NCBI GenBank assembly: GCA_905178155.1
Contig: CAJINV010000004.1
Location: 2,184,391 to 2,248,390, forward strand
Length of the DNA stretch: 64,000 nt
Origin: Amoebophrya sp. A120
Lineage: Eukaryota > Sar > Dinophyceae > Syndiniales > Amoebophryaceae
Reading direction: 5' to 3'
Shown: in pieces, positions 1-9,763 of the stretch
Position numbering within the stretch: position 1 is the first letter of the stretch
Layout of the letters: each line of letters begins with the position of its first letter
Position numbers and translations under genes: made by a program
Notes under the pieces: generated by a model
Told to the model about the DNA's origin: nothing
Databases searched by the model: none
Seen by the model: the letters and a program-made list of their open reading frames with translations, nothing else

Positions 1-1430
1 CTGGTTGTATTATGTGGGGCAGCGGACGGAGGGTTCGTGTTACAAGTGCCATCCATGTGATCATGCAGTGCAGGCAAAGAGCATATCGATGCTGCCGCAC
101 TTGAATCCCAAGGAGTACCTGCCTCCCCGCCTTTTTCTGGCGTCCGGGCGCCGCGGGATGCCTGTATATTTGTATTATTTTCAACTTTTGCATACGGTGC
201 TCCTGCTCCGCACCCACCGGGCGGGCGATCAGCCGTGTCGTTTGCGGCTGCAGCTAACGTCGCAAGAGCGTCCGACAACACCGCGGTAGCACGGATCGTA
301 GACGGTCCCACCGACGCGGATGCGCGCGGCTGTAGTGGCGATCGTGTGGTGAGGAGCGGAATCTTCTGCAGCGTCACCCCCTGCAGGGCCTGCGCAGGCA
401 TAGCTCCAGCGCCCCGGATCCTCGGCGTAGCCGGGGGCGTAACATCCGGCGGTGCTGTGCATTTGGTTGAAATCGGTGCGTCCACGCCCAACTCATCGTC
501 AAGCAGAACGCTGTCCCCGATGCCCGAACTCCCAGAAAGTACTGAGTCCGCACCGGGGCTCGCCAGCAGGGCGTCCTCCTCATCCTCGTCGTCGGAGGCG
601 CCACGCAAAACCGAATCTGAATCATCATGCAGGTCATCGTCGTGTGCGACATCCGCATGCGAGGATCGGGACGACCCCGTGGGATAAAGCTCTGCAGCGT
701 CCCCCTCCTCGTCGGAATACCCGTCAAGAACAGAATCAGAATCGTCATGCAGCTCGTGGTCGTCGTGTGCATCATCGGAAGCACCGTCGAGCACCGAGTC
801 GGGATTGCTGCAGGCGTCATCTTCGTCATAGAAATCATTTGCAGATGCCCCACGGGCAGATCCTGCTGAAAAATGCGAATGGTCGGATACCTCGTCCAGA
901 ACTGAATCACCATCGAGGACTGATTCCGAATCTTCATGCAAGCTGGCCTCATCAGGGTCAGCGTCAGCAGGTCGAAACAAAAACGGCACTTCATCATCAT
1001 TAGAAGCGCTGGGTGAAGAAACACCCGCGTCAAGCGGGGGAGAACCTGAAACAGAAAGTTCGTCGTGCAAAAAATCCTCCGCGTCGGAGGCAGAAGAAGA
1101 AAGATTGCTAAAATTGTCCCGGCAAGCAGTTGTTTCTGGCCGTGTTTGCTGTAATTGTTTTTTTCGGTCCGAGCTGCCGTTTGTGCCGTAATCGCAAGCG
1201 TCACCCGCACTAGGCGGATCAGGCGGATCAGGAGGTTTAGGTGGAATGTTTGACTGCAACACCACGAAAGCTGCGGCAGTACTGGCCTTTTCACCTGCTC
1301 CCGAGCCCGCACTAAATGCGGTGTCCCGAAAATCCCCAGTACTGACACCGCTCAGCACTGGGCCAACTGAAAATACGACTTCTTGATCGAAAATTTGTTG
1401 ACCCTTTTCGCAGCCCCATCCCACGGGTGG
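1..1430 (-). CDS. ORF3, acidic protein, partial (runs off the left edge), -1 frame to ORF2
   Basis: This frame is open from just after a stop at 1431-1433 to the window edge, about 476 codons. It overlaps the last 79 bases of ORF2 in the -1 frame and has no early ATG, so it would have to be made by frameshifting or from another start. It starts near PPVGWGCEKGQQIFDQ, then becomes Asp/Ser-rich. The motif DSVLDG or a close variant (ESVLDG, DSVLRG, DSVLSG, DSVLLD) recurs about seven times over the first half. I recognise no enzyme domain; any protease or polymerase part would lie to the left of the window. The gag-pol-like overlap suggests a retroelement, but this is inference. It could also be an unrelated acidic protein. 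Confidence 0.45.
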
Positions 1431-4400
1431 CTAGTGTCCGCGAGGGGGATTCGCGCCTTCAAGTTGTTGCAGGCATCGACTGTTTTCTGTTCGTCGAATT
1501 TGATGAACTGCGGGTCCAACGGCATGTCCAGGGATTTTGCAGTCTTCATCTCCGCCATGGTCATGAGCACACCCCGCTTGGTGCAATACAGTTTCTTCTT
1601 GTGCTCGTTCTCGATCGCACCGATCTCCTTGTATTGCTCTTCCTGCACAAGCTTCCAAAAATCCGGCGCAAGCTGGGCCTCCTTGTTGAGATCGTCGCGC
1701 ACAGAAGTGCAGAAGATGTTGCTCGCATCCCTCACGTGGGAGAACTTACAATGGCGGTGGAGATACAGGCGCGTTCCGTTAAGGTGCGCCCCGCAGGCCG
1801 GCACGTAGCGCTGGTCGAACTCCTCTGCAATCGGTTTCTTGCGCTCCTTGTCCTCGTAGAGCCTGTACGCTTTCAATCCTCCGCCCTTCGTTGAAGCCCG
1901 GTGCGCCATGAAGAGCCCGTGCGGGTTGTACACCTCCCAGTCGAACATCTGTTCCCATGGAAACGGGATTGAATGGCCCTCAGGGGATTTGTAGGTCCAT
2001 TGCTCCCGCGGAACAGGGACAACGGGTTCCCTGTTCTTACCACCACCCTTACCCTTGCCCTTCCGCTGCCGACTGGCGCTACGGCTGCAAGCACGGGAGT
2101 TTCGCCTGCGGCTCGGCACCTGCTTGCCATCGCCCGCACCATCCGCCTGGAAGTTGTCCGTCGTCCCCTGCGCAAAAGCAGCACTCGGGGCTTCCGTGGG
2201 GTCGGGTTCGTCGTCGGCCACCAATGCAAGCCAGTCATCGATGGTAGGCATACTGTTTCCTGCATCTCCCGCATTTCCTGCAGCGCTGGCGTCATTGAAC
2301 CGTACGCCGCGGTTCGCACCGTTTCCAGTTCCCGCATTCGCGAGTGTGTTTTGTGCAAGCTCGGTGTTATCCAGAAAATCCGCCTCGCACGGTTCCGGCA
2401 CACGCAGTTGATTGAAATCCGTTTCCCCGATGTTCGCCTCCCAGAACCGGTCATCGTCGAGCAATTCCGTGTTCGAGAACAACTCGCTAGGATCGCTTAG
2501 CACCAGCTGTCGCGCACGCGCAACAGGCGGTGGGGCGTTTCTCTGGTCCGCACCATCCTTCAGCACTCCCTTCCCACCCTTGGGAGCATCCATCAGCGCT
2601 TGTTGTGCGCCACCGCCTTTCAGGTGCGGCCGGGGTGCACCACCGCCACCTTTCCCGTGTAACTGCGCCTGCACCGGCAGAGCTGTTCCAAACATTGACC
2701 GGTCACCAGCAGCGAGGGCTGCAGCAAGTCGCTCAGTAGGATCCTGCATTCCGTTGCGCAAGCCCGAGAGATTGTGGTTGCTGCGCAGTTGCTTTATCAC
2801 CGGAGAAGAACGCGGCCTGTGCTGGTGGTCGAACCAAACATGCTCCTGCTGTCCTTTTGATGCAGTAATTTGTGATTGGACCATCGCGAACGCAGCCGCC
2901 TCACGGCGCCGAAAATGAGTGCCATGGTTCTTCAGGATTGCAGCGTTCGTGCGCAGCCGTCCTTTGATCGGGTTGTACGCCGCACCAAATCCGCAAATCA
3001 GCAGCTCCGGCGAACAGCTATTGAAAGCACTCGTAGAAACCTGCTTCGGGTTCATCTTTGCCCGCGCATGCGCGATCGCCTGGAAAAAAATTTCCATGTG
3101 GAACAGGCAGTTCGTGTTCGGATTGAGCCGCGAGCACGGCTTAGTGCAGAGCAGCATCAGGTAGCGGGCGAGTGCTGCACGGAACTCGACACCCTCCCCG
3201 GAATCCCCGTCGCCGCCAATCAGCGACTGGCGCACGCCGTTGAAATTTGTTTCAAGCTGCGTCAACGCGCACGGGAATGCGTTGTGCAAGTAGGAACCCT
3301 GCGTCTCGTTCTGGACCCGGCTCCACTGCATCTGAAACGCAAGGTCCCACGGTGAAAGCTCCATGTTGGTGCTTGGCGTGAACGGTAGGCCCCGCGAATC
3401 CGCGACGGTTTTGCGGTTGAACTCGAGATGCATCTGCTCCTTCTTCCACTGGATCTTAGAGAGCCAGCACAACCCGGCGTACGTGTAGAAGTGCTCGAGG
3501 GACGTGAAATTTACCTTCGAAGTCACACCCTTGACCCAGACGAACAGGTGCCGCTGGTCCTCAAGCCAGCGCTCCTCGCTCCCGAAATTCGGGAATCGGT
3601 GGACGTCCTCCTCGTCTGCAGCCATCTCGTTGCGCTCCATAAAAGTGCGGTGGGTGGCGATCGCAGCAGTACTGGATTGCTGCCTCCGCACGTGCTGCCG
3701 GTAAAATTCCTCAATCCGTGCAAGATCGCCCGTACTTTCACCTGTGTACCCCGAAATCGTCACGGCACTCCCTTCCGGCATGCCGTTTTGCATGCAGACC
3801 CACTTCAGGAGGAATGGGAACTCGTCGTCCGGAGTGTCCTCGTCGAACCGCGAACTCCGGAACTGTTTGATGTACTCCGTAGCCGTGTCGTTGCAGTAAC
3901 CCGCACGGGCTTTCATTCGCGAAAGTTCGTCCCCCTGCATCTGGATGGTGAGGTTGTAGTTGTCGAGCCTGCGCTCGTACAGGGTCTTCATATTATTGAA
4001 GTCATTCTGCAGCCGCTCCATGCGCTGGAGCACAAGCACGTTCCCGCGCCCCCCATCGAGGCCCACCGGTGCATATGCCGTCGTGTCCGCTGGTCCGAAC
4101 GGGTTAAGCGCTTCCCGCATCCCATCCTGATCGAGGAGCCGCGGACCATTTGGTGGAACTGGTACGGTCGCTCCCGCAACGGTCGGGTTCGCATAGGCGG
4201 GTGCTGGGTTCGCAGAAGCGGGACGCACAGTTGGGGCTTGAATTGCTGCCGCGGGTATGGGCTGCACTCCCATCGGTCCTGCCTGCGCGTGGTGCAGCGG
4301 GTAGTACGAGTGATGCGAGGGTACCTGAAAATTTGTTGGAATTGCAGCGCCCACTGCGCTTGTATGCGAGCCGTCCTCTGGCGTGCTGAAAGTCACCGCG

Positions 4401-5677
4401 CGATCTCTCTTCGGCAGGATCTCCGAGGGTACAGCCGGCACAAACATATCATTTGTCTGCACATGGTGCTGGAACGGTGGGACTGCTACCGTGGAAGCGC
4501 GCACCCGCGGCGTTGCGTTGGTACTATCCGGAATGGTGCGATCCTCTAGCTCGTACTCGCTGTAGTTCGAGAAGAAATCCACTTCCTCCTCGTCCGCAAC
4601 GGTGTTCATGCGGCGGTACGTCGAGCCCGCGTCGTACTTCGCCTTGAAGGGAGAGATTGCAACCCGATCGTCTCGGTGGAGGCTGTAGCCATCCGTGCGG
4701 TACGAGTTCTCGTACTCGGCGCACTCCTGCGGTGAGAAAACTGTTTCCGGTGCAGATGAATCCGCAGGGCTTGCTGGGTCAGATCCCGGTACTGGAAGCG
4801 GTTCGTCTGCTGCAATGTCCGCCACCGACACGCCCTGGAACACCTCCGTGCCCAGGGTGGCATCTGAAAAAACATCCTCCGAGGTGATGTCCCCCAGCGG
4901 CATGAAGTGCACGCCCGCAACATAGTTGTGGTTCTGCCGCAAGCGAGCAGCCTTGAGGGTTGAACCCTCGGCGTTTTCTTCAATTGCAGATCGGCTGCCC
5001 GGCGGGTAGTACCGCATGGACTCCTTGGTGACCATGTCCATCGGGATGCCCAGCTTCTTTGCAACAGCCGCCATAATGTTCTCTGCATCGGATGCATGCT
5101 GCCAATGCAAGCAGACACGGAGGGAGAGCAAACGCAAGGAGTGCCTGCACTTGAGCCGCTCGATCGTTGGAGAAGTGCCGACGTTGAAGAGATCAAAAAC
5201 AACCCCCTTCCATGAAAGGGAGTCGCCGTTCGTCTTGTCGGTTAATTCGTACTCCGGTGTGCTGACCGTGCCCAAGTTTTTCAACGGCACGATCAGGTCC
5301 TCCCACAGCACGTAGAAAGAGTACTTGGTGCGGCGGCCGGCCCTGAAGCGGTACTCCGGTTTGACCTTCTTGGTGCTTGGCCTGAAAGTTTTAGACCACA
5401 GCATCCCATCGTTGGATTTGTGGGGCTCAAAAGAGTGCTGTACTCCCAAAGCCATCTGCTGCTTCCGCACGTCGGACAGCTTCCGCGGTTGGACCGCTTT
5501 CGGCGCAGACGGTGGACCGAGTCCCAGACCCCCTTCCGGTGCAGGAACCATCGGCACGTCAGCAGTAGCAGTAGAGGAAGATGAAGGCTCGTCAACCGGC
5601 AGTGCGGGTGCAGTTGGATGCACCTGGTGCTGCGGCTTTTTGCGCCGCTCCGCACCTCCCCCCTTCGCGTCGGTCAT
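1352..5677 (-). CDS. ORF2, 1441-residue basic protein, possibly Gag-like
   Basis: A single uninterrupted ORF from ATG 5677 to TGA, with no introner although the + strand genes nearby are full of them. Residues 1-70 are Pro/Ser/Gly-rich. Residues about 110-290 look folded. A coiled coil lies near 545-595, followed by a mixed alpha region to about 1000. A Gly/Lys-rich basic stretch (KGKGKGGGK) sits near 1205, and a C-x14-C-x3-H cluster with extra His lies near 1293-1312, reminiscent of a CCCH-type nucleic-acid-binding knuckle. The ATG lies three bases after the UAG of ORF1 in the same frame. The order 'coiled coil, basic region, zinc-knuckle-like end, then an overlapping frame' is typical of a Gag protein, but I cannot match it to a named family. 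A nuclear or viral-like structural protein is equally possible. Confidence 0.55.
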   Translation of the reverse strand: MTDAKGGGAERRKKPQHQVHPTAPALPVDEPSSSSTATADVPMVPAPEGGLGLGPPSAPKAVQPRKLSDVRKQQMALGVQHSFEPHKSNDGMLWSKTFRPSTKKVKPEYRFRAGRRTKYSFYVLWEDLIVPLKNLGTVSTPEYELTDKTNGDSLSWKGVVFDLFNVGTSPTIERLKCRHSLRLLSLRVCLHWQHASDAENIMAAVAKKLGIPMDMVTKESMRYYPPGSRSAIEENAEGSTLKAARLRQNHNYVAGVHFMPLGDITSEDVFSDATLGTEVFQGVSVADIAADEPLPVPGSDPASPADSSAPETVFSPQECAEYENSYRTDGYSLHRDDRVAISPFKAKYDAGSTYRRMNTVADEEEVDFFSNYSEYELEDRTIPDSTNATPRVRASTVAVPPFQHHVQTNDMFVPAVPSEILPKRDRAVTFSTPEDGSHTSAVGAAIPTNFQVPSHHSYYPLHHAQAGPMGVQPIPAAAIQAPTVRPASANPAPAYANPTVAGATVPVPPNGPRLLDQDGMREALNPFGPADTTAYAPVGLDGGRGNVLVLQRMERLQNDFNNMKTLYERRLDNYNLTIQMQGDELSRMKARAGYCNDTATEYIKQFRSSRFDEDTPDDEFPFLLKWVCMQNGMPEGSAVTISGYTGESTGDLARIEEFYRQHVRRQQSSTAAIATHRTFMERNEMAADEEDVHRFPNFGSEERWLEDQRHLFVWVKGVTSKVNFTSLEHFYTYAGLCWLSKIQWKKEQMHLEFNRKTVADSRGLPFTPSTNMELSPWDLAFQMQWSRVQNETQGSYLHNAFPCALTQLETNFNGVRQSLIGGDGDSGEGVEFRAALARYLMLLCTKPCSRLNPNTNCLFHMEIFFQAIAHARAKMNPKQVSTSAFNSCSPELLICGFGAAYNPIKGRLRTNAAILKNHGTHFRRREAAAFAMVQSQITASKGQQEHVWFDHQHRPRSSPVIKQLRSNHNLSGLRNGMQDPTERLAAALAAGDRSMFGTALPVQAQLHGKGGGGAPRPHLKGGGAQQALMDAPKGGKGVLKDGADQRNAPPPVARARQLVLSDPSELFSNTELLDDDRFWEANIGETDFNQLRVPEPCEADFLDNTELAQNTLANAGTGNGANRGVRFNDASAAGNAGDAGNSMPTIDDWLALVADDEPDPTEAPSAAFAQGTTDNFQADGAGDGKQVPSRRRNSRACSRSASRQRKGKGKGGGKNREPVVPVPREQWTYKSPEGHSIPFPWEQMFDWEVYNPHGLFMAHRASTKGGGLKAYRLYEDKERKKPIAEEFDQRYVPACGAHLNGTRLYLHRHCKFSHVRDASNIFCTSVRDDLNKEAQLAPDFWKLVQEEQYKEIGAIENEHKKKLYCTKRGVLMTMAEMKTAKSLDMPLDPQFIKFDEQKTVDACNNLKARIPLADTSHPWDGAAKRVNKFSIKKSYFQLAQC

Positions 5678-5680
5678 GAC

Positions 5681-6070
5681 CTAGTGCGAGAGGTTCTGAA
5701 AGTTGAACTCGACGGTGACCTGCTCTCCCGCGCAAGCAGCCCCGATGAACACGAAGGCGTGAATCAGAAACGCAACAAGGGTGGTCACTACACAAATGAC
5801 CCCGCAGCACGCAGCTCCGGCACCCGCGACTACGATCGCAAGGCAGAGGACAGTCGTGTAGAGCAGAACACCCAGCAAAGCGGAGACTCCCCTCGAGAAG
5901 AGCACAAGTCCCCTCACGATCTGCGCAGCCGCAGAGTAGATCTGGTGCAGGAAGATGTACACGGCCCGGATGAACTCCGCCGCCTTCTCGCCCGCGTACA
6001 GCACAAAAAGCAGGAAGTCGTGCCCCTGCCTAAAAATCCAGGAAACGATCGCAATGAACTTGCCGACCAT
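5681..6070 (-). CDS. ORF1, 129-residue small membrane protein
   Basis: ATG at 6070, stop TAG at 5681-5683. The protein is strongly hydrophobic, with about three membrane segments (around FLLFVLYAG, LLGVLLYTTVLCLAIVVAG and VVTTLVAFLIHAFVFIG). The last segment is Cys-rich, with CC and C pairs. Only GTC separates its stop codon from the ORF2 ATG, and both are in one frame, so UAG readthrough would fuse the membrane protein to ORF2. I do not recognise the family. It may supply membrane anchoring for the element, or simply be the upstream member of a dicistronic message. Confidence 0.45.
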   Translation of the reverse strand: MVGKFIAIVSWIFRQGHDFLLFVLYAGEKAAEFIRAVYIFLHQIYSAAAQIVRGLVLFSRGVSALLGVLLYTTVLCLAIVVAGAGAACCGVICVVTTLVAFLIHAFVFIGAACAGEQVTVEFNFQNLSH

Positions 6071-7005
6071 GCCCCGGCACCGGTGAAAACTCTCGAACGA
6101 CTCCCCGCGAAGGTTGTCGTCCTACCGTGGTCACCACTTCGGAAGAAGAAACAATGCAGATGTTTCTTCGGACGATAGGAGAGACGGGTGGTGAAGAACT
6201 CGCGTGCACGGGGATCCTCGACCGATACACGACGGAAATACGATGGACGCACAACGGAACTCGTTTGTTGCAACTACGCACAAGGCGGTGCTGACGCACG
6301 AGGGCGGAGTACGTCTTAGACGTGAGTGTAGGTTGTTTTTATGTACTTTACGCAACGGACAACGCATAGGTAGCCCGTGCAAACTTTTCCTTTCCTAAAG
6401 CGTTTGGTTTGCAACAAGAAATCACCACGGAACGACGTCGGTGTAAGTACGGAAGGTCCACGCACGCTCTGATCGTACAAAAAGCATAGACGCGTGCCCT
6501 CAGGTCGTGTTTTCAGTGCAATAGCCGCTCGAACAGGAAGAGAAAGCAGCCTGAAGTACAGATAAAAAACGCCATGTACAGTACTGAAGAAAACGCTTCG
6601 AAAAAGGACGAAACCCGGCACAACTATAAAAGCACAGCCGTTCTCGCCGTCGCACGCGCTCAAAGATCTCAAATGTAGTGCTAAAGTGCTCAAATGTACC
6701 CGACGAAAAGATGCGAAAGTTGAACACCTACAGAACTGCTCTGGAAGTCCCTCAAAGCACTAAATTCTTAGTGAAGTCCCGCTTTTTCACGATAGAAATG
6801 CTCTAAAAGCGCAAGAATGGGTAAAAAAGTACTAAAGTGTAGCGGTCAAATATGTGAATGAGTCTAACGTGCACTGCGCAGCAACCAAGGCACTAAAAAT
6901 CCCCTCAAAAAGCACCTACTCAGTGCGGCCTCGTGTTGCAGGATTGTATTTGCCAAGTAAATATCTCGTAGGTGTTCTGCGATATTGCTGAGATCCTACC
7001 TAGGA
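6071..7005. other. AT-richer spacer, no gene seen
   Basis: Only short overlapping ORFs in several frames, none with recognisable protein character. This is where a promoter or LTR of the minus-strand unit would be expected, but I see no direct copy of this sequence on the other side of the unit within the window. Confidence 0.5.
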
Positions 7006-7009
7006 TCTA

Positions 7010-7194
7010 ATACTGGCCAAAATCGCAAAATCTCACACGCTGGCCAGCGAATCTAGCGCACTGCCCGGCGAAAATCGCAAAATTTCGCACCTTGGCTGGC
7101 CAAAATTGCAAAATCTTGCCCGGTGGCCGGCCAAAATTGCAAAATATTACGCGTCGACCGGCCGAAGTTGCAAAATCTGGCACGTTGGGCCAAA
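7010..7194. repeat. Degenerate tandem array, about 31-bp unit (array 1)
   Basis: About six diverged units built around GGCCGGCCAAAATTGCAAAA, each followed by a variable TCTTGCGCGGT-like part. The same unit reappears at 8570-8780. Each unit carries the palindrome GGCCGGCC. Confidence 0.85.
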
Positions 7195-7352
7195 ATGACT
7201 GGCGAGGGACGAGTCCAGCGGTTCTTTTGCCGCGACGCACGCCTACGCCGTCATCATGTCGCAGTATGCTGTTGCGCCAAATGCGCTCGTAGAAAAAGAA
7301 AAAAGCGGGCAGCTGGGACTCGGAAATCGCGACCTCGCGTTGCTTTTTTCTT
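7195..7352. repeat. Long direct repeat R1, copy 1
   Basis: About 158 bp starting AATGACTGGCGAGGGACGAG and ending TTGCTTTTTTCTT. It matches 8119-8277 with only a handful of differences (for example CGCAGTATGC against CAAAATATGC). It directly follows array 1. Confidence 0.92.
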
Positions 7353-8079
7353 GTCCTCGCGGTCTCATCGTCCGTGCCCACAGCAGATGTCGTTCCTCCC
7401 CTGTGTTGCTCAGTGTGCAGTATGCAGGTGGAAAGGGAGGAGCGGGCTTGAGGCCAAGTGGCCCTCGTTGGACGTGTGCAGGTGTGAGTTCCAGGTCTGA
7501 GGTTGAAGCGCTGGCGCGCTCGTTGGCCGTAGGAAGTAGACGTTCTGAAGGAGGCCAAGGTGCCCTCCAGTTTCGCCACCGTTTAGGCGTCGGCGCTGCT
7601 GCTCGGTGGGTCGGTCGGCTTGTGTCCAGGCACTCGCTACCCCGCCGGTAGTGCGCTCCGTGTTCTCTTGTTTGAGCGGGCGCCGCGGTCTCCATGCTTG
7701 CGTGGTAGACCGCGGTGTTCCGGAGCGCTGCTGTTTCAGGCCCGCCTGAGCAGCAGTGCTTCGCCGCGTTTGATCTGTCTAGGCTCAGTCGCCTACAGAC
7801 GCCGGTGGCCAGTGGTCTGCAGTAGAAGTCGGCGGAGTCAGTGCAGTAGGAGTTGGCATCGCGGGTCGAGATTTGCGTCTCGTCGTCGAGCGTCGGTGGG
7901 TGGTGGTCTCGTGCCTCAAGTCGGCACCCTCTCCTCGGAGAGCGTCGTTGGAAAAAGGGGCCCCACCTGCCCTCGGTATCGCCAGGTCGATACCTGCGTC
8001 TGCTGTGCTCGTCGGTGAAGAGCAGCTTCCGCGTTGGCGCTCGGCGATCGCGTTTGGGGCCAGACGGTCTTGTGTTCAC

Positions 8080-8118
8080 CACGGTAAAGGAAAAGTAAGA
8101 AGACGGAAGAGGGAAAAG
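8080..8118. repeat. Short direct repeat R2, copy 1
   Basis: A 39-bp block CACGGTAAAGGAAAAGTAAG... through AGAGGGAAAAG, identical to 8529-8567. Here it abuts R1 copy 2; at its second site it abuts array 2. Confidence 0.9.
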
Positions 8119-8277
8119 AATGACTGGCGAGGGACGAGTCCAGCGGTTCTTTTGCCGCGACGCACGCCTACGCCGTCATCATGTCAAAATATGCTGTTGC
8201 GCCAAATGCGCTCGTAGAAAAAGAAAAAAGCGGGTAGCTGGGACTCGGAAATCGCGACCTCGCGTTGCTTTTTTCTT
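8119..8277. repeat. Long direct repeat R1, copy 2
   Basis: Second copy of the 158-bp repeat at 7195-7352, immediately downstream of R2. The pattern array-R1-spacer-R2-R1-ORF-R2-array suggests a module duplicated by recombination or a non-autonomous element. Confidence 0.92.
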
Positions 8278-8294
8278 CCCACCCTCCCACGCCT

Positions 8295-9158
8295 ATGCTG
8301 AGTGACGAGGAGGAGCAGGACTTTTGGTCCGAGCTCCAAGGTGAGCTGAAGCAGCAGGCAGATGAAAATCTGTCTTCGTTTGAAAACATGAAAAAAGCGT
8401 TCGGGGCGAAAACGGCGGAAGTAGCGCTGAAAAAGTGCGCGGCAGAAGGCGGCAAAATCCCGATGAAGTTGTTAGCAGAGTCGAAGGAGTTACCACGGGG
8501 TTTGTTTAGCCACGAGCAGCTGCAGGCTCACGGTAAAGGAAAAGTAAGAAGACGGAAGAGGGAAAAGAGTTGTAAAATCTGGCGCATTGGCCGGCCAAAG
8601 TCGCAGAATCATGGGCACTGGCCGGCCAAAATCGGGAAATCACGCGCGGTGGCCGGCCAAAATTGCAAAATCTCGCGATGTGGCGAACCAAAATCGCAAC
8701 ATCCCGCGCGGTGGTCGGCCAAATTTGCAAAATCTCGCGCGGTGGCCGGCCAAAATCGCAAAATCTTGCGCGTTCACCCGTTGACACGTAAGATTTTGCG
8801 ACGGAGACGAGCCAACACGCAAGATTTTGTGATTTTGAGGGGTGAACGCGCGCAATTTTGCGATTTTGGTCAGCCATTGTGCAGGATTTTACTACTTTCG
8901 CCAGAATCTGGTGCGTTGGCAACGCCAAAATCACAAAACATCCCGCGTCAGCCAGATATAGGGTGCGGGCTGGCCTCTAAATGCCCCATAATCGTATGCC
9001 CTGCCTCGTTTGTTGCCGAAAGTTGCCACGTTATAGCACGTAAAAGAATCGTGATCGCGCCGGCCATTCCTGAACTGCGCGGGGCTCTGCGTTTGCGGAA
9101 TCGCGGCGGGCGGCCGATACGAGCCCCGGAAAGGCCCTGCTGGTTTGAAGCGCCATAA
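8295..9158 (+). CDS. Hypothetical protein; only the first ~80 codons look protein-like
   Basis: The ATG at 8295 opens a frame that begins MLSDEEEQDFWSELQGELKQ and continues with an Ala/Lys/Glu-rich helical stretch to about residue 80. It then enters the R2 repeat (KGKVRRRKREK) and the 31-bp array, where the frame stays open by chance to 9158. The true product may end soon after 8567 or be spliced. It lies inside the repeat module, so it may be a protein of that module or a captured exon. No family recognised. Confidence 0.3.
   Translation: MLSDEEEQDFWSELQGELKQQADENLSSFENMKKAFGAKTAEVALKKCAAEGGKIPMKLLAESKELPRGLFSHEQLQAHGKGKVRRRKREKSCKIWRIGRPKSQNHGHWPAKIGKSRAVAGQNCKISRCGEPKSQHPARWSAKFAKSRAVAGQNRKILRVHPLTRKILRRRRANTQDFVILRGERAQFCDFGQPLCRILLLSPESGALATPKSQNIPRQPDIGCGLASKCPIIVCPASFVAESCHVIARKRIVIAPAIPELRGALRLRNRGGRPIRAPERPCWFEAP
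8529..8567. repeat. Short direct repeat R2, copy 2
   Basis: Identical to 8080-8118; joins the ORF segment to array 2. Confidence 0.9.
8570..8900. repeat. Array 2 of the 31-bp unit with an inverted half
   Basis: Units with GGCCGGCCAAAATCGCAAAA run forward to about 8775 (ending TTGCGCGTTCACCC). They are followed by units in the opposite orientation (GGGGTGAACGCGCGCAATT, then TTTTGCGATTTTGGTC) to about 8880. The two halves can fold back on one another. Confidence 0.75.
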
Positions 9159-9763
9159 ATGCGCACGCTTTTGCCGCCGCCCGTCCGAGCCGCCCTAGTA
9201 CGGGCGGTTTTCGCCACCCTATAACAGGAGCGCCGGGCGCATTCCCCACAATACCATAGGGGGGCCTCGGCAAGGCTCTGCAATCTGCAGAAAGCAATGA
9301 CACAACGCGCCCTGCCTAGGGTCTTGCGACCCTTTCCCCTTTGCCGGAGTCGCTCAACTCCGCCGCCGCGGCCCTTCGCACATTATAGAAAAATGCAAAG
9401 CGGTGGCCCCCGCGGGCCTGTTTGACCACGCCCCGGAGTTCGGTGATACTTGCGGGCGGCCCGGCCGCGCGCATTCCAAACCCCGATCCGGGTTGGCGTG
9501 CGCCGATGGCCGCCGCGAGGCGCCGCCCTGGATTCCCGGCTTTGCGTGTGACGTTTTTGCGCTCCCCCCGCCCCTAGACGGCGCGAGCCTTTGTCGCCCT
9601 GCTTGTGCGGTGTGTTGCCGTGTGTTCCGCGCCATCCCGCTCGCGCGAAGCTCGAACGCCCCGGAGGTGCCAGCGGCAAGCCCGCCTCATTGCTGCGCAG
9701 CGTGGCTTTGGCGCTCGCCATGCGCCACCCCGCTGACTAAGCAGCCACCCCCCTGTTTTAAGC
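8901..9763. other. GC-rich spacer, no gene seen
   Basis: Very GC-rich with many CGGGCGGCC-like runs. Both strands carry short open frames of biased composition, as expected of GC-rich non-coding DNA. Immediately upstream of the first gene of the + strand cluster. Confidence 0.5.

Noticed and set aside
374-1348. 324-residue minus-strand ORF
   Set aside because: Met/Arg/Leu-rich shadow of ORF3; the overlapping acidic frame has far more protein-like composition and runs to the window edge.
1352-1430. Canonical -1 slippery heptamer in the ORF2/ORF3 overlap
   Set aside because: None of the zero-frame positions fits X-XXY-YYZ; GCGAAAAGGG and AACAAATTTT are only loosely similar, so frameshifting remains unproven.
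3428-4549. 373-residue + strand ORF opposite ORF2
   Set aside because: Antisense shadow of ORF2; no recognisable features.
7243-8082. 279-residue minus-strand ORF across the repeat module
   Set aside because: Composition (Arg, Pro, Thr, Ala, Cys scattered) is that of a GC-rich chance ORF and its end lies in repeat R1.
9000-9760. GC-rich block resembling an rRNA fragment
   Set aside because: No recognisable conserved rRNA motif; only GC-rich spacer character.
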